DNA of 23,252 nt from positions 1 through 23,252 of the forward strand of contig CAZVFX010000112.1 in assembly GCA_964626565.1 (NCBI GenBank), written 5' to 3'. The stretch is from CAZVFX01 sp964626565 (GTDB taxonomy: Bacteria; Myxococcota_A; UBA9042; CAIXZC01). The stretch's first letter is position 1. The number at the start of each line of letters is the position of its first letter. Shown here piece by piece: positions 7,196 to 14,607 of this stretch. The position numbers and the translations under genes were made by a program. Under the pieces are notes generated by a model. It made no database searches, was not told the DNA's origin, and saw only the letters and a list, made by a program, of their open reading frames with translations.

Positions 7196-8764
7196 ATGTT
7201 GTCGAGTCCTAGCAGAGCGAGGTGGGTCTTCGTGGTCTGCCTTTGCGCGGGCCTGGCAGGGATGTTGGTTTCGCACCCCGAGTCCCATGCCGCACGAATC
7301 AAATTCGGCCCGCTGGAAGTGGAGACCGACGACGTCGCACCCGCGGAAGAAGACCCCGCGGCAACACCGGACGCTCCGTCAGAAACGGAAGAAGCCCCGA
7401 CCCCTCCCCCGGAATTGAAGAGTGAATCTCCCAAACCGCTGGACTTCGGCGGCGGCGAAGGCAAGATCGTCTACCACGCGCATCTTACCGACGTTGTGGA
7501 CCTGGGCATAGCCCCGTTTCTGGAGCGCGTCATTGCGGATGCTGAGGACGCGGGGGCAGCGGTACTGGTAGTGGAAATCGACACTCCGGGCGGCAGGGTG
7601 GATGCCGCGGTGCAGATCAAGGATGTACTGCTGGAAAGCAAGATTCCCACTATCGCGTTTATCAACAAACAAGCCATATCAGCCGGTGCGCTCATCGCTC
7701 TGGCTCACGACTACATTGTCTGGTCCACCGGCGGAACCATGGGCGCGGCGACACCGATCCAGATGGGTGGCGGCGGCGGAGCCGAGCCGGTCGAAGAGAA
7801 GATGGTTTCCTACATGCGTGGCGTGATGAGTGCCACCGCGGAAGCCAAGGGAAGGGACGGATTCGTGGCCACCGCAATGGTGGATGACACCATCGACCTG
7901 CCCGAATTCGCGCCGGAAGGCCAGCTTCTGACTTCCACTTTCACGCAGGCTGAAGCGCTGGGGCTGCTGGATGGCAGAGCCGATAGCTTTGAGGAGCTGC
8001 TGGCCACCTGCAACCTCACCGGCGCCGAAGTGATTGAGCCCGAGGTCAACTGGGCGGAGAAAATCGCCCGCTTCCTGACCCACCCCATCGTCAGTTCCCT
8101 GCTCATGACCATCGGCATGCTGGGGATCCTCATGGAGCTCTACAGCCCCGGTTTCGGCATTACCGGTATCATCGGGCTGTTGTCGCTGCTCCTCTTCTTC
8201 GGTGGCCACATGATCGTGCACATCGCAGGGATCGAGGAGATCGCTCTGTTCCTGCTGGGAATCGTGCTGATAATTGTCGAAGTGGCGGTGATTCCGGGCT
8301 TTGGATTTGTTGGCGTAGCCGGCGCGCTGGCCATCGCAGTGAGTATGATCCTGGCCCTCGTAGGGATACGTGTGGACATCGCGTGGGCTTCCGGGCTGCT
8401 CGTCCGGGCACTGGGCCAGTTCTCCATTGCAGTTGTCCTCACCGCAGTGACAATGATCCTTGGGGTTCGATTCCTGCCCTCGGTAGGGCCCGTGCGCGGC
8501 CTCATCCTCACCAGTTCACTCAGGAAAGAGGACGGGTTCATTGCGACGGACCCCAAAATCAGCGACGCCTTACTGGGTCTCACAGGTGTCGCGCTCACCG
8601 ACCTGCGCCCCGGCGGCAAGGCACGCCTTGACGGCAAGAAGGTCGATGTGGCGGCATATGGCGAGTTCATCACCCGCGGCGAGCAGGTGAAAGTGATCGA
8701 GGTTGATGGACCCAGCGTAACGGTCGAGCGTTTGGGCGATGGCGGAGGTGACGATGCTGAGTGA
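7196..8764 (+). CDS. nfeD: NfeD family membrane protein with ClpP-class serine protease domain
   Basis: A 522-aa membrane serine protease of the NfeD (long form, 1510-N/C) type. It has a signal peptide (1 to about 32), an acidic/Pro-rich segment, then a ClpP-like crotonase-fold protease domain. The nucleophile is Ser162 in AISAG and the general base is probably Lys202 in EEKMVS; the 40-residue spacing matches the Ser-Lys dyad of the archaeal 1510 protease. Three to five membrane helices follow (about 290-430), with paired PGFG loops typical of NfeD, ending in an OB-fold NfeD domain. Known partners are stomatin/flotillin proteins, and floA lies two genes downstream. The ATG at 7196 is chosen over an upstream in-frame TTG at 7172 because AAGGAGG lies five bases upstream of it. 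Its stop overlaps the next gene. Confidence 0.92.
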   Translation: MLSSPSRARWVFVVCLCAGLAGMLVSHPESHAARIKFGPLEVETDDVAPAEEDPAATPDAPSETEEAPTPPPELKSESPKPLDFGGGEGKIVYHAHLTDVVDLGIAPFLERVIADAEDAGAAVLVVEIDTPGGRVDAAVQIKDVLLESKIPTIAFINKQAISAGALIALAHDYIVWSTGGTMGAATPIQMGGGGGAEPVEEKMVSYMRGVMSATAEAKGRDGFVATAMVDDTIDLPEFAPEGQLLTSTFTQAEALGLLDGRADSFEELLATCNLTGAEVIEPEVNWAEKIARFLTHPIVSSLLMTIGMLGILMELYSPGFGITGIIGLLSLLLFFGGHMIVHIAGIEEIALFLLGIVLIIVEVAVIPGFGFVGVAGALAIAVSMILALVGIRVDIAWASGLLVRALGQFSIAVVLTAVTMILGVRFLPSVGPVRGLILTSSLRKEDGFIATDPKISDALLGLTGVALTDLRPGGKARLDGKKVDVAAYGEFITRGEQVKVIEVDGPSVTVERLGDGGGDDAE

Positions 8765-9245
8765 GGTAATCGTACCCCTGGTCTGTATGGTGTTGGGGTT
8801 GGCGCTCATATTCATCGAGATCGCCATCGTGCCCGGCTTCGGGCTGGTGGGCATCGCGGGAGGCGTTCTGCTGGTCGGCGGTGCGATAGTGGTTTGGAGC
8901 ACTGCGGGAGCTGCCTGGGGATTGGCGTCTCTGCTGGTAGCCTGCCCGTTGTTCGTGGCCGCCCTCTGGATCTTTTTCAAGAGCGGCGCGTCCAACCGCC
9001 TGGTTCAGCATGAGAAGATAACCGGCGATTCGTCCGCGGTCGCGGAATTGACGTTCCTCTCCGGTCGAACGGGCGTGGCAAAGTCACCGCTTCGGCCGTC
9101 GGGCATAGCGGAAATTGAAGGCAAACGATACGATGTCGTAACCGACGGCGGCGAGTACGTCGAGAAAGGCGAGGCCGTCGTGGTTGTGCGCATCGACACA
9201 AACAGCATAGTTGTAGAGATAACTGAAATCAACGCGGAGGGTTGA
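8754..9245 (+). CDS. Short NfeD family membrane protein (NfeDb type)
   Basis: A 163-aa protein lacking the protease domain: two to three N-terminal membrane helices with the VPGFGLVGIAGG loop, then a C-terminal OB-fold NfeD domain (GRTGVA ... PSGIAEIEGKRYDVV ... GEAVVVV). Short NfeD proteins are typically encoded next to a flotillin and are thought to act with it in membrane microdomains. The ATG at 8754 overlaps the end of the upstream nfeD by 11 nt and has GGAGG five bases upstream; an in-frame ATG at 8739 lacks such a site. floA starts two bases after its stop, so the three genes are translationally linked. Confidence 0.9.
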   Translation: MLSEVIVPLVCMVLGLALIFIEIAIVPGFGLVGIAGGVLLVGGAIVVWSTAGAAWGLASLLVACPLFVAALWIFFKSGASNRLVQHEKITGDSSAVAELTFLSGRTGVAKSPLRPSGIAEIEGKRYDVVTDGGEYVEKGEAVVVVRIDTNSIVVEITEINAEG

Positions 9246-9247
9246 GA

Positions 9248-10243
9248 ATGCTTCTAGCAGCGGGTTTGTTCAAGGGTTCGATGGTCATCGGCATAGTGGT
9301 GGTCGTAGCTCTCATACTTTTCTTCTATTTTGTACCCGTGGGCCTCTGGATCGCAGCCCGCTTTTCCGGTGCGCCGGTGGGCCTCTTCGGGCTCGTCGCC
9401 ATGCGGCTGAGACGAGTTTCCCCCGCCGCGGTGGTCAACCCTCTCATCAACGCGACCAAAGCCGGGCTGGAACTCACCACCAACAACCTCGAGTCCCACT
9501 ATCTGGCGGGCGGTAACGTGGCCGCGGTCATAAATGCGCTTATCTCTGCCAGCAAGGCGAATATCAGTCTTGACTTCAACAAGGCGGCGGCCATCGACCT
9601 GGCTGGACGTGACGTATTCGAAGCGGTGCAGATGAGCGTGAATCCGCGGGTCATCACTACCCCCAAAGTAACGGCCATGGCCAAAGACGGTATCCAGCTC
9701 ACCGCGGTGGCCAGAGTTACCGTGCGGGCCAACATCGACAAGCTGGTCGGTGGTGCGGGTGAAGAGACCATCCTTGCCCGCGTCGGCGAGGGTATCGTCA
9801 CCACCATCGGTTCATCAGCCACTCACAAGGACGTACTGGAGAACCCGGACAGTATCTCAAAGGGCGTACTGCAGAAGGGGCTGGACGCGGGCACCGCATT
9901 CGAGATCCTCTCAATTGACATCGCGGACGTTGACGTGGGCGCCAACGTAGGCGCCAAGCTGCAGACCGAGCAGGCCGAAGCCGACAAGCAGATCGCCCAG
10001 GCCAAGGCAGAGAGCCGCCGGGCCATGGCAGTTGCTGCCGAGCAGGAGATGAAGGCCAAAGTGCAGGAGATGCAGGCCAAAGTGGTGGAAGCCGAAGCCC
10101 AGGTGCCGCTGGCCATGGCCGAAGCTTTCCGCCAGGGCAACCTCGGTGTCATGGACTACGCCAACTTCCGGAACGTGGTGGCGGACACCAAGATGCGGGA
10201 CGGAATCTCGCACATTACCGATGAACCCGACAACACTAAGTAG
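9248..10243 (+). CDS. floA: Flotillin-like protein FloA
   Basis: A 331-aa membrane-associated SPFH protein of the FloA (UPF0365) family, which scaffolds functional membrane microdomains. The N-terminal hydrophobic hairpin (about 7-50) is followed by the conserved VAMRLRRVSPAAVV, the SPFH core (NISLDFNKAAAIDLAGRD) and a C-terminal coiled region rich in Ala/Glu/Lys repeats (EQAEADKQIAQAKAESRR). Length and all blocks agree with full-length FloA. The ATG at 9248 has GGAGGG six bases upstream; the TTG at 9242 is in frame but badly placed. The order long NfeD, short NfeD, FloA is the classical flotillin operon. Confidence 0.96.
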   Translation: MLLAAGLFKGSMVIGIVVVVALILFFYFVPVGLWIAARFSGAPVGLFGLVAMRLRRVSPAAVVNPLINATKAGLELTTNNLESHYLAGGNVAAVINALISASKANISLDFNKAAAIDLAGRDVFEAVQMSVNPRVITTPKVTAMAKDGIQLTAVARVTVRANIDKLVGGAGEETILARVGEGIVTTIGSSATHKDVLENPDSISKGVLQKGLDAGTAFEILSIDIADVDVGANVGAKLQTEQAEADKQIAQAKAESRRAMAVAAEQEMKAKVQEMQAKVVEAEAQVPLAMAEAFRQGNLGVMDYANFRNVVADTKMRDGISHITDEPDNTK

Positions 10244-10255
10244 GGGAGTTTGAAA

Positions 10256-10426
10256 ATGACCGCCAGGCGTCGGAGAGAGCCGGTCCCGGAGCGCACCGTG
10301 CAACTTGCCAGTGTGTTCCGCGACCGGCGGCGGTTCCTCTCTCGCTTTGTGTGGTCGGTGGTGTTGTCGCCGCCGTTGGCAAGACGCGGTGTAACTCGAG
10401 GAGGCCCTCGTGCTGCCGGAAAATAG
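10256..10426 (+). CDS. Possible small basic protein between floA and the next gene
   Basis: A 56-codon ORF starting at ATG 10256 with a good AGGGGAG site (10242-10248) right after the floA stop. The product is Arg-rich at the N-terminus (RRRR near residues 4-7, RDRRR near 22-26) with a short hydrophobic stretch (FVWSVVL). It ends 17 nt inside the following gene, an arrangement typical of translational coupling. It could be a real small protein, a leader for the next gene, or non-coding. I recognise no family. Confidence 0.35.
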   Translation: MTARRRREPVPERTVQLASVFRDRRRFLSRFVWSVVLSPPLARRGVTRGGPRAAGK

Positions 10427-11672
10427 CCTCCAGCTCATGAAGGGCTTCTGGGACCGCGCAGAAGTCATAATCGTCATTCTCATTATCGTTATTGCCGATG
10501 TTGTCTGGCCCATCATCAAGAAACGGCGCCAGAAACAACAGATGGCTCAGCAACCCATGGAGCATGTTCCCGTGGCCGAGCCGGCGCCACAGTTCGAGGC
10601 GGTAACGCCGGTCACTACCCCGGTGCGCCGCCCTACCCCGGCGAAGAAGCCGGTCCGTCAACCAGCCAAGAACAATCTCCATACCTTGACCAACGAGTTG
10701 TTCGCACCGCTGGATGCGCACCCGCAACTCTCCCGGGCCATGCGCCTGCAGGAGCTTAGCAGTCGCCTGAACCAGGCGGTGCGAGACCAGCGTTTCCCGC
10801 TTACTCTGGCCGACACCGCAATCTCGGTTTCTACTGTTCTTTGCGCCCGCGTGCCGGGCTATCGTGCCGAACTCCTCCAGGCCTCCGGAGTGGGCGCCGG
10901 CTCGGTGGAGATCTCCAGTCTCGACGATCTGGTGAACAATCCTGACGCGCTGGCCATCGGCTGCATCGATGCGCTGATACATGATGCGCTCGGTCTTACC
11001 CTGTTGGGCCCCGCTTACGCAGCCCTCCGCCTCCGCTCTCTGGTCGAGGAGGGCAAAGAGAGCGTGATGCACCTCAATCTCGCCCGCGGCGGCTCCATCG
11101 CACTTGAGCCCCCCGCGGTACTCCTGAAATCGGTCTACACCGACACGCTCAGGAGTCTGGGATACAAGGCTAATCTGCCTGAACTCAAGACCCGCACAGG
11201 CTACGTTCCGGAGCCTCAGCAGTTCACTCTGCTCATCGGCGGAATCGGACGGCAGATCAATTTGCCCGTCCCCCTCCATCCAGCCCAGGTTGCCCTGGCC
11301 GGCGTCATGAGCAAGCTCGTGACCAGTCGACTCGAAGTTCTGGACAACGTTTCCTTCGAGAAGGCAGCGCTGAATGCGGGCCTTCAAATCCGCTACGAGC
11401 GGGCGAGCAGGCTGCGCAGGGAACTTGAGAAAGGCGCGGTTCCCTCGCGTCTGGACGTCGAACACCTGCTGGTACTGGCGGATATCGCAGCCGACAACGG
11501 AATGGCCGCGTATCAGGAGGCGTTGGCCACTATGGTGTCCCGGGCTCGCAAAGCGAGACGAAGAACCGTCGCACCGCAACAGGGCGGACTTCTCCCCATG
11601 ACCCCTGGCGCAGTCGTGGAGGGCCTCATTCTTGCGGAAGTGATGCAAAGAAAGTCCGGCCGGCCAGTTTGA
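10410..11672 (+). CDS. Unrecognised membrane-anchored protein in the floA-alr operon
   Basis: A 420-aa protein of unknown function. One strong N-terminal membrane helix (about residues 17-35, EVIIVILIIVIADVVW) is followed by KKRRQK (positive-inside, so N-out/C-in anchoring is expected). A Pro/Ala/Val-rich linker (about 50-88) leads to a largely helical cytoplasmic domain (about 90-400), rich in Leu, Ala and Arg with a basic KARRR segment near the end. I see no catalytic motif. The start is GTG at 10410 with GAGGAGG five bases upstream. Eleven bases separate it from alr, so it is co-transcribed with floA and alr; the context suggests an envelope or microdomain-associated role, but that is only inference. 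Confidence 0.8.
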   Translation: MLPENSLQLMKGFWDRAEVIIVILIIVIADVVWPIIKKRRQKQQMAQQPMEHVPVAEPAPQFEAVTPVTTPVRRPTPAKKPVRQPAKNNLHTLTNELFAPLDAHPQLSRAMRLQELSSRLNQAVRDQRFPLTLADTAISVSTVLCARVPGYRAELLQASGVGAGSVEISSLDDLVNNPDALAIGCIDALIHDALGLTLLGPAYAALRLRSLVEEGKESVMHLNLARGGSIALEPPAVLLKSVYTDTLRSLGYKANLPELKTRTGYVPEPQQFTLLIGGIGRQINLPVPLHPAQVALAGVMSKLVTSRLEVLDNVSFEKAALNAGLQIRYERASRLRRELEKGAVPSRLDVEHLLVLADIAADNGMAAYQEALATMVSRARKARRRTVAPQQGGLLPMTPGAVVEGLILAEVMQRKSGRPV

Positions 11673-11683
11673 AGGTGTAGATA

Positions 11684-12820
11684 ATGGACCTCACGTGGGT
11701 AGAGATCTCCCGCCAGAGCCTGGCGCACAACATGAACCAGTTCAGAACCCTTGCGCCCAAGTCGCTGCTGGCCCCTGTCGTCAAGGCCAATGCGTACGGC
11801 CACGGCCTGGTTCCCGTGGCCCGGATCTTATGTGATGAGGGTGCGGATTGGCTATGCGTCAACGCGGTCTACGAAGCCGAGATACTACGCCGGGAAGGAA
11901 TCTCTCTACCGCTCTACCTGCTAGGCTATCTTGCGCCGGGCGACTACGAAGCCGCGGTCGAACTGGGGCTGAAAGTGGTCGCCTATGACCCTGATACGAT
12001 CCATGGACTCGGGAAAGCCGCGGCCGCCAGGGGCGCGACGGTGCCGGTCCACGTGAAAGTTGAAACCGGAAACAACCGGCAAGGTCTGCCGCCGGAGCAA
12101 GCGGTACAGCTCGCCCGGCTCATCGCGACCACTCCGGGAGTCGAATTCGAGGGGCTATCCAGTCACTATGCCGATATTGAAGACACCACCGACCACGCGT
12201 TCGCAAAGGGCCAGCTAGAAGTGTTTCTGAACACCGTCGCCACCCTGGAGCAGCAAGGCGTTCCGGCCAGGGTGAAGAACTTCAGCAATAGCGCGGCCGC
12301 CATCCTCTGGGCCGAGACCCACTTTGACCTCGTACGCGCAGGCATTTCCCTATATGGAATGTGGCCGTCGAAGGAGACGTGCGTGAGCGCGGTCCTGCTC
12401 AACCGGGAGAAGCCGGTGTTGGAACCGGTACTCACGTGGAAGACGGTGGTAGCCCAGGTGAAACAGGTGGCCGCGGGTGAGTTCGTGGGCTACGGCCGCA
12501 CCTTCCGCACGACTCACACCACCCGCCTAGCGGTGCTGCCTATCGGCTACTACGACGGCTACGACCGGGGACTCAGCAACCTCGGGCATGTGCTCATAGA
12601 CGGCCATATCGCGCCGGTGAGAGGACGCGTGTGTATGAATATGGTGATGGTGGACGTATCCGACGTTCCCTCGGTGGAAGCGGGCCGGGAGGTGGTGCTC
12701 CTGGGCCAGAGCCTCGACAAGGCTGTTACCGCGGAGAATATTGCGGATTGGAGCAACACCATCAACTACGAAGTGACCACCCGCATCAACGAGCGCATCC
12801 CCCGCCGGATAGTAGACTAG
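11684..12820 (+). CDS. alr: Alanine racemase
   Basis: A 378-aa PLP fold-type III enzyme interconverting L- and D-alanine, supplying D-Ala for peptidoglycan. The PLP lysine is Lys34 in VVKANAYGHG and the second catalytic base Tyr270 in VGYGRTF. Other family blocks are VKVETGNNRQG, GLSSHYADIE, the R-x-G-I-S-L-Y-G segment and C-terminal GRVCMNMVMVDVSD. The length is normal and the frame intact. It is the last gene of the nfeD-floA operon, preceded by AAGGTG after the upstream stop. No clear intrinsic terminator follows. Confidence 0.97.
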   Translation: MDLTWVEISRQSLAHNMNQFRTLAPKSLLAPVVKANAYGHGLVPVARILCDEGADWLCVNAVYEAEILRREGISLPLYLLGYLAPGDYEAAVELGLKVVAYDPDTIHGLGKAAAARGATVPVHVKVETGNNRQGLPPEQAVQLARLIATTPGVEFEGLSSHYADIEDTTDHAFAKGQLEVFLNTVATLEQQGVPARVKNFSNSAAAILWAETHFDLVRAGISLYGMWPSKETCVSAVLLNREKPVLEPVLTWKTVVAQVKQVAAGEFVGYGRTFRTTHTTRLAVLPIGYYDGYDRGLSNLGHVLIDGHIAPVRGRVCMNMVMVDVSDVPSVEAGREVVLLGQSLDKAVTAENIADWSNTINYEVTTRINERIPRRIVD

Positions 12821-12852
12821 AGAGACGAACGGGCCGCCTCCCCCGGCTGCAC

Positions 12853-12880
12853 TTGACTGTGGCACCCGCATGCCTATCTT
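12853..12880 (+). promoter_or_regulatory. Candidate promoter for the selenoprotein gene
   Basis: TTGACT (12853-12858), 16 bp, TATCTT (12875-12880), with ATG 32 bp after the -10. The alr gene ends at 12820, so the redoxin gene probably has its own promoter, though read-through from alr is possible. Confidence 0.5.
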
Positions 12881-12911
12881 TGTCACAGTAACCTGGATTG
12901 GGAGCATTATT

Positions 12912-14528
12912 ATGAAATCGCAGAAACTCAGAGTACCTCTTCTCGCTTTCGCCCTGCTGGTCAGCGCCGGCTGTTCCGGCACCGGTTCCGACAAAGACGT
13001 TTCGGCGACGCCTGATATGGCGGAAGAGCTGGGCGGTGGCGAGGACCTGGCGTCAACGGACACCCTGGACTCCACCGAACAGGACATGGCGCCGGCGCCT
13101 GATCTGACTGCGGATGTCGCCGACGTACCTGCTCCGGACCTGCTCGATGAGGAGTTGCCCCCGGAAATAGTCCCGGCCGAGGTGCTGGAGGAAATTGAAG
13201 AGACCGCGCCAGAGCTACCGTGCGACGAAACCTGCACCGAATGCGGCGTCGCCAACGGATGCGGCGACATCTGTTTCGGCGATGACCTGTGCGACGATGA
13301 TAACCTCTGCACCACCGACTCCTGCCAACCCGATGAAGGGTGCGTCTTTGCCGCCAACACCATCCCCTGCAATGACGGTGACGCTTGTACCTCAAGCGAC
13401 ACATGCGCCGACGGCGAGTGTGTCGGGGCCTCCCTTGATTGCGACGACGGCAACCCGTGTACCGACGATTCCTGCGATGCTGACTCAGGCTGCGTCTTCG
13501 AGAACAACACGGAACCGTGCGACGACAACAGCGATTGCACTATGGAGGACGTTTGCGATGCCGGAGAATGCATGGGCGCGGGCAGCCTTGAATGTGATGA
13601 CGCCAACCCGTGCACCGTTGACGTCTGTCTGGACGACGGTGGCTGCGAATACGAGCCCGTCGACGGGCCGTGCAGCGATGACGACGTCTGCACCGCCGGC
13701 GACCTCTGCCTGGCGGGCGAATGCGTGCCGGGCGAGCCGGTAGTCTGCAGCGACGACAACCCGTGCACCACCGATTCTTGCGCCCCGGACGCAGGCTGCG
13801 TTTTCACAAACAACGACTCCGCGTGCAGCGATGCCAACCCGTGCACACTGGCCGACGCCTGCCTGGACGGCGCGTGCGTCGGCGAGCCGGTTGAGTGCGC
13901 CCCGGGCGAATACTGCCTCGACGGCGCTTGTGTCTGCGCAGACCCCTGCGGCGAAGCAGAGTGCGGCGAGGACGCGTGTGGGAGTTCTTGCGGTGTGTGC
14001 GGAGATGGACTCGCTTGCGTCGATGGGACGTGCGTTGAGGCCGGCCCCGAATGCCCGCCGCCGCCACCGTACGGTACGAGTATCGGCAAGACTCTCCCCA
14101 ACGCAACGCTCCTCGATTGCGACGGAGTTGAGTACTCCATCCACGATCTCTGCCCCTCCAAAGCGGCGTGGATATTTCTGTATACAGGATGGTGATATAG
14201 CTGCAAGATGACCGTCAGTTCGACGGCCGAGCCTGTATATCAGAACTACAAGGACCAGGGATTCCAAGCGTACATCGTGCTGCTGGAGGACGCCACCGGC
14301 GCACCGGCAACCGCAGAATTGTGTACAGCCATCCGTGATCAGAACGGGCTCACCATGCCGGTTCTCTACGATCCCGACGCAGTTATACCCTACAACCTCA
14401 ACCTCGTCGGCGGTCCCGCAAACGACTACAGCATCATGATCGATGAGGGAGGAGTGCTGGAAGGCAAGAAGAAGGGACTAAGCAAGTCGATGCTGGAAAT
14501 GGAGATTGAAATGCTGCTCTCCGATTGA
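12912..14528 (+). CDS. Predicted selenoprotein: Cys-rich-repeat lipoprotein with C-terminal thioredoxin-like domain, TGA at 14193-14195 read as Sec
   Basis: A 538-residue product if the in-frame TGA is decoded as selenocysteine at position 428. Layout: lipoprotein signal (lipobox S-A-G-C, Cys21), an acidic Asp/Glu/Pro spacer to about 100, a disulfide-rich region at 104-381 with about 45-50-residue repeats (D-D-x-N-P-C-T-x-D-x-C ... G-C-V-F ... C-x-x-G-E-C-V-G), a PPPPP hinge and a redoxin/thioredoxin-like domain (about 389-538). The latter reads IGKTLPNATLLDCDG, then a strand ending in LYTGW, then U428-Y-S-C431-K, then YKDQGFQAYIVLLED, Y-N-L/GGPANDY and IMIDEGGVLEGK. The TGA replaces the first Cys of the W-C-x-x-C active site, and the frame runs on for 110 more codons to a normal TGA stop at 14526. 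A hairpin fitting the bacterial SECIS model follows. The ATG has TGGGAG about 8 bases upstream. It is probably a periplasmic/surface thiol-disulfide or peroxide redoxin. A conventional gene caller would split or truncate it. The alternative is a nonsense mutation or sequencing error. Confidence 0.85.
14193..14195 (+). other. Selenocysteine-encoding TGA codon
   Basis: TGA lies between TGG (14190-14192) and TAT-AGC-TGC-AAG (14196-14207). It gives W-U-Y-S-C-K, the redox motif of a thioredoxin-fold protein with Sec in the nucleophilic first position. A single base change would give TGC or TGT (Cys). Confidence 0.8.
14196..14239 (+). promoter_or_regulatory. Candidate bacterial SECIS element
   Basis: Immediately after the TGA, CCGTC (14212-14216) pairs perfectly with GACGG (14222-14226) around the loop AGTTC (14217-14221). 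The loop has G among its first two bases followed by T, and starts 21 nt after the TGA. Both fit the published bacterial SECIS rules (short apical loop, G in the first two positions, loop about 16-37 nt from UGA). The lower part can pair TATA (14196-14199) with TATA (14236-14239) and GC (14200-14201) with GC (14231-14232), giving an E. coli fdhF-like length. The element lies wholly inside the coding sequence, as expected for SelB-dependent recoding. Confidence 0.7.
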
Positions 14529-14544
14529 CATCGCCCTTCCATCC

Positions 14545-14572
14545 TTGATCCAATCAGCCCAGCCTCTATAAT
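14545..14572 (+). promoter_or_regulatory. Sigma70-type promoter for the SPFH gene
   Basis: TTGATC (14545-14550), 16 bp, perfect TATAAT (14567-14572), then GGAGGT (14597-14602) and ATG at 14608. The SPFH gene therefore appears to have its own promoter separate from the selenoprotein. Confidence 0.6.
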
Positions 14573-14607
14573 GCCTCCGAACGCATCGCCCACACCGGAG
14601 GTCAACG

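Noticed and set aside
10236..11648. Long minus-strand ORF antisense to the unknown membrane protein (470 codons)
   Set aside because: The plus-strand frame has a membrane helix, a well-placed ribosome site and operon spacing; the minus frame has none of these.
12860..12874. Sigma54 promoter (TGGCAC-N5-TGCC) upstream of the selenoprotein
   Set aside because: The GG-GC spacing is one base short of the required -24/-12 geometry, and a better sigma70-like pair overlaps it.
13290..13960. CRISPR-like or tandem DNA repeat
   Set aside because: The periodicity comes from protein-level Cys repeats within a coding frame; the DNA units diverge and there are no spacers.
12527..14206. Long minus-strand ORF antisense to alr and the selenoprotein (559 codons)
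   Set aside because: It is Ser/Thr/Pro/His-rich low complexity generated by the repeats and GC bias of the plus-strand genes, which carry clear family motifs.
14193..14528. Pseudogene or two separate genes (truncated lipoprotein plus small ORF from 14208)
   Set aside because: The downstream frame has no ribosome site at ATG 14208 and begins in the middle of a redoxin domain. The TGA sits exactly at a redox Cys position and a SECIS-like hairpin follows. Degeneration would not be expected to leave 110 clean in-frame codons with family motifs.
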